Shown one piece after another: positions 1 to 9,094 of a stretch of DNA of 20,998 nt. A program made the position numbers and the translations under genes. The notes beneath the pieces were generated by a model. That model saw only the letters and a program-made list of their open reading frames with translations, did not search any database and was not told the DNA's origin. This DNA comes from Priapulus caudatus. Its lineage: Eukaryota; Priapulida; Priapulimorpha; Priapulimorphida; Priapulidae. The DNA is taken from contig NW_014577531.1 in the NCBI RefSeq assembly GCF_000485595.1, forward strand, positions 119,187 through 140,184, in the 5' to 3' direction. Within the stretch, counting starts at the first letter, position 1, and every line of letters starts with the position of its first letter.

Positions 1-357
1 AGGCTCTCGTGGGCCACCACGGGGTAAGCTTTCACCACTCATAACTACAGCAATATTGGGGGGGGGGAGACCCTGTAGGCTGGTGGTTTCACTAGTGCTG
101 CATTACGTATGAGTTTCCAGTAACCATTCTAACTAGGTCGTATGCAAAAAACGCCTTGCTTGGAGGAACGAATACTCCACAATAAACTGCGAGAAAATGG
201 TTTTTGTGGGATTAGTTTTTATTTGCGGTTTTACTTATTGTAAAAACACGTTTTGTGCAATGCGGAATATGTTACGGGGATTTATGTATGCAATTTTTGA
301 TGAGCGAGCGAGAGAGACACGGAGAGGGACATGGAGAAAGTGTTAAGCCATGACAGG

Positions 358-360
<3 letters not shown>

Positions 361-400
<40 letters not shown>
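361..400. repeat. (AG)20 microsatellite
   Basis: A perfect AG dinucleotide run of 40 bp. It is followed at about 408-464 by an interrupted GT-rich tract. Open frames through it give only Arg-Glu repeats and are not coding. Confidence 0.97.
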
Positions 401-407
<7 letters not shown>

Positions 408-408
<1 letters not shown>

Positions 409-464
409 GTGTGTGATGGTGTGTGTGTGCTGGTGCATGTGTGTGTGTTGTGTTGTGTGTGTGA
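408..464. repeat. interrupted GT-rich tract
   Basis: Several short (GT)n and TGTTG runs follow the AG microsatellite at once, making a composite AG/GT simple repeat. Confidence 0.85.
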
Positions 465-2624
465 GAGCAGGAGACGTGAGAGAGAGATGAGCGAGCGAGA
501 GGAGAGGAGAGAGGGGAGAGCAGGGGTGTGGTAAGTTGTGTATATGGTTTATTGCTGCAGCCCTTGATTTATTGCCAAAGCATCGTTCTCATATGGTCTT
601 CCTTACGAGTTTCCAACCCGCGCTATGCGTTGACCTGACTGTTTATGTTAAAAGCAGCAATTCGTGATGCCGCTGACCGTGCTGTGTTGTGCAGGTGTGT
701 CGCGTTAGTAGCAATTTGGCTCGGACGTAGATTTAGTTCTTCCTCAGGACTAGCTTTGCGCAGGTCGTTGTGTGTGTGTGTGTCTGACGGCACGATGCAA
801 AACAATGAATGTTGATCTGTATGTTTGAATTCTTCCCGCGTTGGTGGCGGCCATTATTTCCCTATCGACGGTGTGTTATATTTTATTATACTTACGTGTG
901 TCCATACTGAATAGGTGCCAGCGATTGCGCGCTGTATGAAAACACGTGCGTGTGTAGATTGAATCGATTGAACTGGTCAACGACTATAACGAGCTGTTAC
1001 TTAGGGAATTCTCGTTATTTTTTTGCCACGGTGCGTTTTTTCGTACGAAATGCACCGGATATGTTACATTTTTTTTTTCGCAGTAGTGCTCGCGGCGAGC
1101 GACAACCGCTTGTATTCGCTGTCATCTAGCCGTTTACTCGATGCATACTGCAGCCATGCCATTATTTTGAGTTTTTCGCGATGCTTTGGTTGCCGAACCT
1201 AATTTAGAGTCGCATTGCGATGACCCTCCCTGCGGGGGACGGTCGGTCAAAGCACGTGAATGTTAGAGAGTGCGGGTGCTGCCCTTCAGAAGGTGACCTT
1301 TCGTGCACTGCTGGTCTACGGTGGATTTGTGTGCACCCGTCCTCGCCATGTCGCGGACTTCTCATTTTTCGTTTGCATTTACGCGATCGCGAATAGCTGC
1401 TTAAGGTAGAGTGCACGCCGCGACGCTCATCTCTGTTAGGACTCGTATCGGATCGTGTGTGCTCAGGTGTCAGATAGTTTCGTCTCCGTAGCGATTCTAA
1501 TTTACTAGCTTATTGTAATTCGTCGTATTCTCTTCCGTCGTCCGACCCTTTCCATGGCTGATACGCAATGGCGGTGGCATTTACCTAATCGGCTAGGTAC
1601 ACGTCGGAGCGATAGTTCTGCGACGGGCGTAGTATATCTGGACGATACCGCGGCTCGCGTTGATTGACCGTTACGTGCTTTGGGTGTTATGGCGTGTACG
1701 TGCAGTTTATTTTTTGGTATTATTATTTTGTATGTTTCCTAGAGGTTGTATGTTGATGCAGTTACAGATCACGCATCTAGCAGTTGCGTTAGACATCAGC
1801 ACGGCAGATGGTTTTGCTAACTGACTGTATACCACATGGTTTTTGAATCACTTTTTATGAAACATTAAACCATAGATTTTTTCGAACTTTATGCTTACTC
1901 GCTAATTTTGAAAGATTGCATCAAGGTGTACGATTTAATTTGATTTTGATCTTTCATTTTGGAGTTGAATAATATTTTTTAAATCGTGCAGCGTCAAATA
2001 ATTATGCCGGTAAATTCACTCGTTTTACAAGCTTTTGCATTCATTATGCGGGCTTATTCAAGTCTTTACGTCAGATCTCAACATTGTACCGCTTGGGAAG
2101 ATGTCATGTACAGATTTATTTCGTAGTACATCGAACCAATCGGACATGCTTCCCCGGCCATGCCCAATGTACTGAAACTGAACACTAAAGCTGTTATGGT
2201 GTAGAACTATAGTAACTAGGTTGCGTCTTGTCTGAGTGGATGCGTACAGAGTTGACTAGTGCATCCAGTGTATCGATTAACCCCCCTAGCTGTATACATA
2301 CTGAAGGCGAACGTGTCGCAAGATCGAGACATCAACATGTGGAATATTTACCAATATAGCGGTGTACGCGAACTCCTACCTATTATTACTGTTACAGTAT
2401 ATTCATGGTATCGCCATGTTGTCTATGTATCAATTATGCGATGACATGTACGTACCGTGAATGTACTGATATTGAACACATATTCTACGTATATATATCC
2501 ATTTAGTACGGATATCTGCATAGCATACAGATGGTCATGACAACAAACATTGCTTCTTCCGTATATGCTGAGCGGTCTTACTTTCCGTGTATGTTCCCAA
2601 GACAGCACCATTGTCCTTCCTCTG

Positions 2625-2707
2625 CCTCCTCCTCCTCCTCCTCCCTCCTCTCTCTCTCTCTCTCCTCCTCCTCTCTCTCTCTCTCTCTCTCCCTCTCTCT
2701 CTCTCTC
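2625..2707. repeat. CTC/CT pyrimidine tract (GA-rich on the gene strand)
   Basis: (CTC)n followed by interrupted (CT)n on the plus strand. On the minus strand it reads as (GA)n and (GAG)n. It lies directly downstream of the donor of IPP-like exon 8, starting within about six bases of the exon end. Confidence 0.95.
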
Positions 2708-2713
2708 ACGTAC

Positions 2714-2972
2714 CTGGGACTTGTTAGGCTCGGTATGGGCTTCCAGCACCTCTCGTCCGGATCGTACACCTCCGCGCTGTCATGAATGAGAGAGTTGCTC
2801 TCCCCGCCGACGGCGTAGATCCTTCCCGCCAGGGCGGCGACACCAATACCGCTACGGGCGTACCTGAGCGGCGGCAGCAGAGTCCACGTCTGCTTGAACG
2901 AGTCGAACATCTCCATGTTGCCGAGAGTGATGTTGTCACTCCACTTGGCATCCTGCAGACGGGAGTAACCAC
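2714..2972 (-). CDS. IPP: IPP-like exon, first Kelch repeats
   Basis: Acceptor TCTCCAG|GTGG and donor CCCAG|GTACGTGAG. It encodes GYSRLQDAKWSDN, then MEMFDSFKQTWTLLPPLRYA, RSGIGVAALAGRIYAVGG and HDSAEVYDPDERCWKPIPSL. The di-glycines and spaced Tyr/Trp residues mark about one and a half Kelch blades. It ends phase 2 at SPR; the next exon is not in the window. Confidence 0.93.
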
Positions 2973-3323
2973 CTGGAGAAAGAGAGAAAGGTACGGTTAG
3001 AAAGAGAGAGAGAGAGGGGGGGGGAGGCCAGGGAGAGAGAGAGAGGAGGGAGGCCAGGGAGAGGGAGAGAGAGGTACAATGAGAGAGACGGAGAGTGAGT
3101 GAGGTACAATGAGAGAGACAGAGAGTGAGAGAGGTATGATGAGGGAGAGTAAGAGAGAGGGAGCGGAAGAAGAGGGGGGAGAGAAAGAGAGAGAGAGTGA
3201 GAGCGAGAGAGAGGACGGAGGAGAAAGAAAGAGAGCGACAGAGCGAGCTATAGCTATGCAGCAATGGTGACTGGTATGTAAGTCCTACTGCGGCTACTGC
3301 TGCTGCTGCTGCGGCTACTGCTG

Positions 3324-3357
<34 letters not shown>

Positions 3358-6300
3358 GGCTACTGCTGCTGCTGCTGCTGCTGCTACTGCTAGGATGATA
3401 AATACCCTCTTGTGACACGTACCGATCACATAAATGTTTTTCTTGGCGCACTGTCTCGGCTGCCAGTTTATCACATTGATCTTTCCCATCCTTGCATCTC
3501 GAGCCAAAGAGAAGTCGGACTTGTAATCCTGTAACATTTAGTCCATTAATCCTGTCACATACTTGCAATTTTGTGCTCTATGGATGATGTATTCATTTTC
3601 ACTCATAGTACATATAAACTGTGTACTAATGGCATACCTGTAGAATTTTTCTCAGCCCTATCTTTAGCCCGAGATCTTTCAATCCTTCAACGTATCTTTC
3701 CAGCTGCTGCTGTGATATTATTGGCAAGCGAATGCACTTCACCAGACTGAATATGTGACGCCGCCTGGTCTGCAGATCGTGCGATATCCAATCAATGGCT
3801 GCTTTCAGAACCTAAGGTTATGTAGACACTCTCTTCAGTTCATTTTGTATGTGATCGTACAACAACAAAAAACAATATACCAAAGAAAACTGATAGGAGG
3901 GCAACACACAGGAAAATATCCAAATTACTTGACACACATATTTACATCAGTATATAATGAGTACATAAATTATTATGTCCCCATTATATGTTTGATGGGG
4001 TTAGAAATCAATATACAGTCTGCTGACGTTACAATCGATACCTGGAATTCATTATCGATCCGTAGTTTTTCGCTTAGCAGGAGTTCTCCTAGATCTTCGT
4101 GGGACAGACTGAAGAACTCTTCTTCACCCAGAACGTCGAGGAAATGGCTGAAGATGAATGCCTCAGCATCTCTCTTCAAGCTGTTACAGTAGTGAGCATC
4201 GGCAAATAGATACACGCCTGCAGAGCAAACATCAAACTTTCAAATCGCTTCTTCCTGGATAAAATCCTTTACATTTTTTTGCAAACATGACAGACAGTAA
4301 TTATCATAGGCCTCATTATCATAATAACATCATTATCACAGCCCTTATTATCACAGTTATCTTATCATAAGCCCTATTATGATAAGCCCATTCAGGTGCG
4401 TACCAGCCTAAAAAATACTTTTTTTATTACGAGCAGCGTCGTTTTGATTTTGTATGAAAAAAGAGCCTCTGTAATTTTGTTTACGGGGACTATTTGAGGG
4501 CTTGCGCCAGAGCTACTTTTCATAGATGATTTTTTGTTAAAATTTTCATTTTTGATGCACCTGAATCTAATAATCGTCTCAGAGCCAGAAATTGGTCTAA
4601 TATCGTAAAAGGTGTTTTTCCCAAACAAAGTCAAGATATGCTTTGGCAAATCCGAGACGAGGTCTACAAATTATTCCTAACGGTGACAAAATCATGGAGG
4701 CCAGGTTTACCATGTTGCTGATGCATGTTGTGTACACCTAGTAATGACTGCATGGCACTGATGGTCTCTTCGCAGTTGTTTTTTAATTCAAAAATCTCGT
4801 TATTCTAGTGCCATATCATAAAAAAAAACTTGCTTGCCCAGAGACAGGAATGCAATTCAAGCTAACGCCCCGTGAGAATTTGGTTGCCCCGCGCCCATCG
4901 GGCCATCGGCAAGCGGTGGTTGTGTCGCAGCCGCCGCAGGCTACCGGGCAGGTTCGAATTCGGCCTGAAAATCTAGTGGACCCAGCTAGGCACACCCCAA
5001 CCCGCCAGCCAAAACCCTACTCTCCGCGCTGCGCACACGCACACCCACACACTTTGGTGTCAGCTTATTTTACACGTGAGTGACAAAATAGTATAAAAAG
5101 ATAACCATTTGAATTAAAACAGCATACGCATGGGAACAAATTTGACAAATTAACAACATTTACAAATAGTGTCCTTCATTAACTCTTGATGTAACTTAAT
5201 TAAGAGTTGGTCAAATAACTGGTTCAATTCTAGAATGTCCAGGGGGCAGTCTCTGGTAAGGTCTTTACCTTTCGTTTTCTCTTTGCCCCAGTCCACGACC
5301 CGCAGGCCCATGCATATATGGTATGATCTGGCCGCCGCACATGCCACAAAGTTTACAAAGTGGTCAGATCTTCAGTAATAGTACAGTGTTACAATTCTTC
5401 TTAAGATTATCTCGCTGAGATAAAACAGTCCACTTTTCTAGCGTGACGAATTCAGAAAACAGCTTTGATTACGTGCGTGTCATGTCACTGATCGTCCGCG
5501 CAACTCGCACAATCAACCCCTGCGAATATATATAAACTTATTGTTACGCGATTTACAAAAACATTGATCTTCTTAGACTGTCGCGAGTTTTTAGTTCGTG
5601 GTGGCGAATTCATGCTTGAGGAGTTATGCAGGCTCTCGTGTTTTTGGATCACCCTAAGCTTCTTACGTTTGAACGGAACGGGTCGTAACGCTGCTGGCGC
5701 ACGGGACGCCGATTTTTCCGTCTGGTAGCTTCCCGAAAAATTTTTCGCTTCTCGTAATGTTGTTACTCGGCAGAGCGCTTTGAAGCTGACGGAGCGAACA
5801 TCGCTCGGCCGCTGCGGTTAGGCACCGTGTAGTTTTTTTCGCTGGTCGCGTACCTATGCAGTTGGATGAGTCGAGATTCTTCACCATGTAATCGGAGCAG
5901 GCCCGCACGACCTCGGCTAGCTGTATTCATGTCTGCCGCACCTGAACAGCTATCCTGTACGTTCCAGCATGGTATTCTCCAATTGACCTTGCCAATACAC
6001 AGCACATACACGGTACATACAACTACATACATACATACACCATACACACTACAATACAACCACACAACACAAACATACTAACGCACAGCAGAGACCGGAC
6101 GCCACAGCCCACGCACACGCACACGCCACGCACACCAACACGCCGAGACAGTGGCAGCACACGGCACACAGGCCGCAGCATGGCATTCATACATATCACA
6201 CAACACTGACTGACACACACATATCCCACATACACACACATATACACATACCACACACAAGGGGTTCATACATACACATACATACACACTGACACACACA

Positions 6301-7477
6301 TATACACAGACAGCACGACCCCCCCCCCCTGTGGTAGATGCAAACATGTAACCCAGGAGCAGAGTGGTGTAGAGGGCCACTAACCTACCTCTAACGTTAC
6401 CTACAGCGTGACCCATGAAGACGTTATACACATGGTGAGAAGAATTTCCAACTGACGTACACATACAACAGGTAACACAATAACATATAAAGGTAACCTA
6501 CAACGCGAACCATGTAGACGTTACCTACATGCTGAGGAAGTACACATACCCAGTTAAACCTCGTTTACAGGTTATTATCATGAGTCGATAGAAACATGTA
6601 GGAAATCCACCTATTCCTATACCGATCATCACAGACTTTGAAGATCATAGAGTAAACTGATGTTGCCGTATGCTACTGTTATAGCTATTCTCCTCGCTTT
6701 GTTTATACTCAGACACTAATGTGTATACTATCATACATGTTTTATAACCATGACATATCTACACTAAATATATATATAAATATATATATATATCTATAGT
6801 AAGGCTAAGGATAATCACCCGTATACATGAAGTCGATGAGCTCGCTGAAGATGGAGGGCCTGATGCAGCGTATCTCCACCTTCTCCTGCCTGCCCTCCTG
6901 CAGACTCCCGGCGAACATCGCGTGGAAGTAAGAGCTGCACGCGGACAGCATCGCGCGGTGTACGCGGAACGACGCCGTCCCAACGACGATGTCCACGTCA
7001 CAGAACTGCAGCTCCAGCCTGCGTAACGAACACGGACAGACGGACGGGCGGGAGGACGGAGGGACAGATGGGAGGACAGAGAAACATGCGGGTGGAGGGG
7101 AGAGAAAAAACAGAAAGAACGTCATTTAGTGTGTGAGCTCGTAGTACGTTTGTGAAGTAAACACAGTTGTAAAGCATAGCTATATGCTATATATATATAC
7201 TGTATATTACATAGCCGAAGTCAATATTTCAACCCAAAGTTAAGTGTGCTGGATTATATAGTAGGAAGCATGGACGCTAGTTCCACCTGTGAGGCCCTTC
7301 GCTTCACAACAGGAACAAGTGCAGGCCGGCCTTCGCTCCTGATGTGGAGCTATGTGAACACGCATACGCCATTTTTCTCTTTCGAGCATTTAGTAATGCT
7401 CACCTGAGTTTATTGAAAGCCAATAGCGTGTTGGTCGCATGTTCGGTGGCGTAGAAAGTCAGTTTGTCCGCTGACAT
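2714..7477 (-). CDS. IPP: IPP-like BTB-BACK-Kelch protein (5' part, partial)
   Basis: Spliced gene encoding a Kelch-family protein. Such proteins usually act as cullin-3 ubiquitin-ligase substrate adaptors; vertebrate IPP is described as actin-binding. Exons seen are 7477-7404, 7018-6819, 5920-5854, 4217-4042, 3811-3638, 3528-3423 and 2972-2714. Where adjacent exons were both found, splice sites and phases agree. Order: BTB (FCDVDIVVG, VHRAMLSACSSYFHAMF, ELIDFMYTG), BACK (VYLFADAHYCNSL, AAIDWISHDL, IRLPIIS), then the first Kelch repeats (NIYVIGGYSRLQ, RIYAVGGESNS, AEVYDP). By memory the closest match is vertebrate IPP, notably GGY(T/S)RLQ..(R/K)WSD, ARSG(L/I)GV and IEGV/VEGL in BACK. About 20 residues between YTG and LAEVV were not located. 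Human IPP is about 584 residues, so the C-terminal Kelch repeats lie outside the window. Family is certain; orthology to IPP is an inference. Confidence 0.88.
3001..3245. repeat. purine-rich GA/GAGG simple repeat in an IPP-like intron
   Basis: An interrupted GA-rich tract on the plus strand (CT-rich in the gene's sense), including short diverged tandem units around GAGGTACAATGAGAGAGA at about 3060-3140. It makes up the 3' half of the 450-nt intron between the exons at 3423 and 2972. Confidence 0.93.
3287..3393. repeat. interrupted (CTG/CAG)n trinucleotide repeat in an IPP-like intron
   Basis: CTG units with CTA and CGG interruptions on the plus strand; the gene strand reads CAG/GCA with TAG and CCG interruptions. 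The tract begins about 30 nt inside the intron from the donor at 3422. The frame that continues from the exon reads it as poly-Ala with occasional Val and no stop. Confidence 0.95.
3423..3528 (-). CDS. IPP: IPP-like exon, BACK-Kelch linker
   Basis: Acceptor GTTACAG|GAT and donor ATCG|GTACGT. It encodes DYKSDF through KKNIYVI plus the first base of a Gly codon, so the first Kelch strand (NIYVIGG) is split between this exon and the next. The intron that follows is 450 nt, a multiple of three. Confidence 0.88.
3638..3811 (-). CDS. IPP: IPP-like exon, second half of BACK domain
   Basis: Acceptor ACCTTAG|GTT and donor CTACAG|GTATGC. Exactly 58 codons: VLKAAIDWISHDLQTRRRHI, then IRLPIISQQQLERYVEG, ending LRKILQ. 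The WI-HDL...RR--H and (V/I)RLP motifs are BACK hallmarks. Both ends are phase 0, so its loss would keep the frame. Confidence 0.92.
4042..4217 (-). CDS. IPP: IPP-like exon, first half of BACK domain
   Basis: Acceptor CTCTGCAG|GC and donor TTCCAG|GTATCG. The 176-nt exon encodes VYLFADAHYCNSLKRDAEAF and continues through GEEEFFSLSHEDL to SEKLRIDNEFQ, a typical BACK domain. It ends in phase 0. Confidence 0.92.
4300..4395. repeat. diverged ATTATCA-rich tandem repeat
   Basis: Repeated ATTATCA and TTATCATA units interspersed with GCCC/GGCC triplets inside an intron of the IPP-like gene. They look like a decayed minisatellite. Confidence 0.6.
4396..5853. other. long IPP-like intron, no gene seen
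   Basis: The interior of the 1,636-bp intron between exons at 5854 and 4217. Minus-strand open frames at 4392-4649 and 5150-5347 match nothing I know. 4860-5050 is GC-rich and carries one GGTTCGAATTC motif resembling a Pol III B box, but no fold supports a tRNA or SINE. I see no exon here. Confidence 0.55.
5854..5920 (-). CDS. IPP: IPP-like exon, end of BTB domain
   Basis: A 67-nt exon with acceptor ATACAG|CTAGCC and donor ATAG|GTACGC encodes LAEVVRACSDYMVKNL then DSSNCI. This matches the Kelch-family segment L-E-V---C--FL---LD--NC-G. Its phase-1 end joins the next exon as NCIG|VYLFADAH. The exon just upstream (about 20 residues) was not found. Confidence 0.82.
6001..6330. repeat. CA-rich simple repeat in an IPP-like intron
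   Basis: An interrupted (CA)n/(CATA)n tract with a C13-like homopolymer near 6320-6332. Minus-strand open frames through it are Cys/Val-rich artefacts. It occupies the interval where the missing BTB exon is expected, so assembly quality here matters. Confidence 0.9.
6396..6549. repeat. two diverged tandem units around ACGTTACCTACA
   Basis: The stretch from about 6396 (CCTACAGCGTGACCCATG, AGACGTTA, TGAG, TACACATAC) recurs from about 6490 (CCTACAACGCGAACCATG, AGACGTTA, TGAG, TACACATAC). This is an old tandem duplication within the intron. Confidence 0.6.
6819..7018 (-). CDS. IPP: IPP-like exon 2, BTB domain core
   Basis: The acceptor TTACGCAG|G follows a long pyrimidine-rich tract (7025-7115 on the minus strand). 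The exon encodes LELQFCDVDIVVG through ELIDFMYT. It contains the BTB hallmarks D-V at residues 32-33, HRAMLSA and SSYFHAMF. The predicted donor is ACGG|GTGATT (phase 1). The reading frame hits a stop five codons later, so splicing here or very near is required. Confidence 0.85.
7404..7477 (-). CDS. IPP: IPP-like coding exon 1 (start codon)
   Basis: ATG at 7477-7475 opens a 24-codon exon starting MSADKLTFYATEHATN and ending NKL plus two bases of an Arg codon. An in-frame TGA at 7492-7490 excludes a longer N-terminus in the same exon. The donor CTCAG|GTGAGC is strong. Its phase joins exon 2 as NKLR|LELQFCDV, which is the usual Kelch-family lead-in to the BTB domain. The exon is too short to stand out as an open frame and was found by reading upstream of the BTB exon. 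Confidence 0.85.
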
Positions 7478-7526
7478 GTCTCCTATATATCACGCAGGAA
7501 GACCATACACTCTGAGTATACCTAGA

Positions 7527-7559
7527 AGCAGGAGTAAGTAATATTATCTTACTCCTGCT
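7527..7559. other. perfect 12-bp hairpin upstream of the IPP-like start codon
   Basis: AGCAGGAGTAAG and CTTACTCCTGCT form a perfect 12-bp stem around the 9-nt loop TAATATTAT. The stem base lies 50 bp upstream of the ATG at 7477, so it may be in the 5' UTR or promoter of the IPP-like gene. TAGAAG flanks the structure on both sides as a direct repeat. Confidence 0.85.
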
Positions 7560-7849
7560 AGAAGTAATAGCATATTATGTCATGTTACGTTCTTATATTT
7601 GTCTGTCGATATCTCCCTCACGGGATAGACAGTGGCAGAGCATCTGCCACAAAGCCCACAAGCTGTATGCATATGAAGTCGAGCTCTCATTCACTATTGC
7701 GCTATATAAGAACGACCAATCTGAAAACAAGTAAAAAGCAATGTACATTGGACCTATGATTGGACACATCACAGATCGCTCTCTCGTAGTTCCTAAACTG
7801 CTTACATTTTACAAGGGTACCGGTACTGTACTGGGATCATCACTGACAT

Positions 7850-7933
7850 TAGCTCTAGTACTATAGCCCGCTTACATTAACTGCTGCTGGCGCCAGCGGC
7901 AGTTAATGTAAGCGGGCTATAGTACTAGAGCTA
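7850..7933. mobile_element. 84-bp near-perfect palindrome, TA-ended MITE-like element (copy 1)
   Basis: The sequence reads TAGCTCTAGTACTATAGCCC inward from each end and closes on a central GGCGCC without a loop. One position departs from symmetry, and it would be a G-U pair in RNA. Both ends are TA, consistent with a TA target duplication. The same ends recur at 15397-15489, 19358-19435 and 19599-19700. Confidence 0.85.
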
Positions 7934-7941
7934 CACTGATA

Positions 7942-8513
7942 TTTACTCAACAAGTGCCGCGGAGTGACAGCGCTCATCCCACGTCTACTGCGGTGACTCT
8001 GTGGTGGAGTGGTGGGATTCTAGTAAACCCTGTTAGTCCCAAATATGTTCACATATGCGCCGAAACAGTGGAAGGCACAGGGATGGTATCAAGAACCTTC
8101 TCGAAGGAATGTTCGTTGGGATTGTTATGAAAGTTGCCACGAGATGACGCGTACGTTTAAGTGTCTTAAGATTAAAGATGGAAGCTCCCATCGTACGTAG
8201 TAGCAACAACTATTTGCAAGACAGAATAGGTAAGCACTCATCCATTTACCTACGCAAGCCTACAGCCTGAAATAGAGAGCTGCCACCTGTAACTAATTAA
8301 CGCAGGCAAAAACTACACAGTACTATCACCACCACATGCACTGGCAGTGGCCACTGGCAGTGGCATAAGTTGCATGTAACACACTGACAGTGCAGAATGC
8401 CATAGAAATTATACAATTTAAGGAACATAAACCTTCTTCAACCAAATTTAGCTTTTGAAATTTCACTGTGACATTGTAGCCTCATACATCCAGGCATGTA
8501 TAGATTCTACTAG
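7942..8513. repeat. dispersed repeat A, copy 1
   Basis: Matches 11770-12344 in direct orientation over about 570 bp, from AACAAGTGCCGCGGAG to GATTCTACTAG. Differences are both substitutions and many one- to three-base indels. An internal block carries two copies of CACTGGCAGTGG. No conserved reading frame survives in both copies: a plus frame open in copy 2 is interrupted here. Confidence 0.93.
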
Positions 8514-8942
8514 TGTAACGACGTCTATTATACGCGTACATGAATTAGTTGAGTGGAGATAAACTGGTAGTTGTTTTAGCCATATAGTTCAGCTAGACAG
8601 CGTCGCTCAACCAGATGGGGCCCGGCTACATTGATGTTACAGGGGTTGGATAAGCAGGGTTAGGTTAGGCCGTTTCGAGAGTAGGTGTGAAATTGGGGTA
8701 GGGCTTAGTCTCTGAGAACGGGTACATGTGCGGGCAGGATGTTTGTAGGAGTTTTTGGGGGATAGTAGAGTTTGAGGGAGATTGGGTCTGGTGCTGGTCG
8801 CGAGAGGACAGTTATGGCTTTTCCTACCATGATGCTATACACCGACTATCACGAGCCTATAGGTCGAGCCGTTTAGATTTGTGCCGCAATTCTGCATTTC
8901 CTCCTTATAGGCTGAGAGGGTCTATATGTCCCCCAGGGTACT

Positions 8943-9094
8943 GCCGGAACGTACCCTGGTACTATCTAATATGCTGGACCGTACCTCGCCTACTCCACTA
9001 ACGAGTCTAGCGAGTCGCCTACGCCTACTCCCTAACCCTATAACCCTAATCCTAACCCTAACCATATCAAATAGTGACCAGGGTACGTTCCGGC
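8943..9094. repeat. 18-bp perfect inverted repeat enclosing telomere-like sequence
   Basis: GCCGGAACGTACCCTGGT at 8943-8960 is exactly complementary to 9077-9094. The 116-bp interior includes degenerate CCCTAA units at about 9030-9063. Confidence 0.88.

Larger units (their letters stand above)
1..2713. other. gene-poor left region, at least partly intron of the IPP-like gene
   Basis: No coding exon was recognised on either strand. The only open frames are short and match no known family, and several are simple-repeat translations. The right edge (2713 downward) begins with a GTACGTGAG splice donor of the IPP-like gene, so at least its right part is intronic. The remaining four or so Kelch repeats expected for that gene were not found here and probably lie left of the window. 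Roughly 540-1700 is CpG-rich and non-repetitive by eye; it could be a UTR or regulatory sequence, but nothing specific supports that. Confidence 0.6.

Noticed and set aside
331-534. Arg-Glu-rich open frame
   Set aside because: Translation of the AG microsatellite; no conserved sequence.
2578-3537. A 319-codon open frame on the minus strand as a single-exon gene
   Set aside because: It is two true Kelch-gene exons joined by a stop-free repeat-filled intron with good splice sites; treated as exons plus a possible retained intron.
4392-4649. Lys/Ser-rich minus-strand frame in an IPP-like intron
   Set aside because: No conserved domain; AT-rich intronic sequence makes such frames common.
4940-4975. 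tRNA or tRNA-derived SINE suggested by GGTTCGAATTC
   Set aside because: The T-stem does not pair and no convincing A box or cloverleaf is present.
6023-6464. Cys/Val-rich minus-strand open frames
   Set aside because: Products of the CA repeat; no family resemblance, and none supplies the missing BTB segment.
6805-7125. Start of the BTB protein at the methionine upstream of the BTB exon (near 7125)
   Set aside because: The upstream part is a pyrimidine-rich intron giving Pro/Ser-rich translation; the acceptor at 7019 and exon 1 at 7477-7404 fit better.
8726-9001. 91-codon plus-strand frame
   Set aside because: It crosses repeat B blocks and an inverted repeat, with no known family; likely a chance frame.
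9030-9063. A true telomere
   Set aside because: The CCCTAA units are few, degenerate and enclosed by inverted repeats in the middle of the sequence, so they are interstitial.
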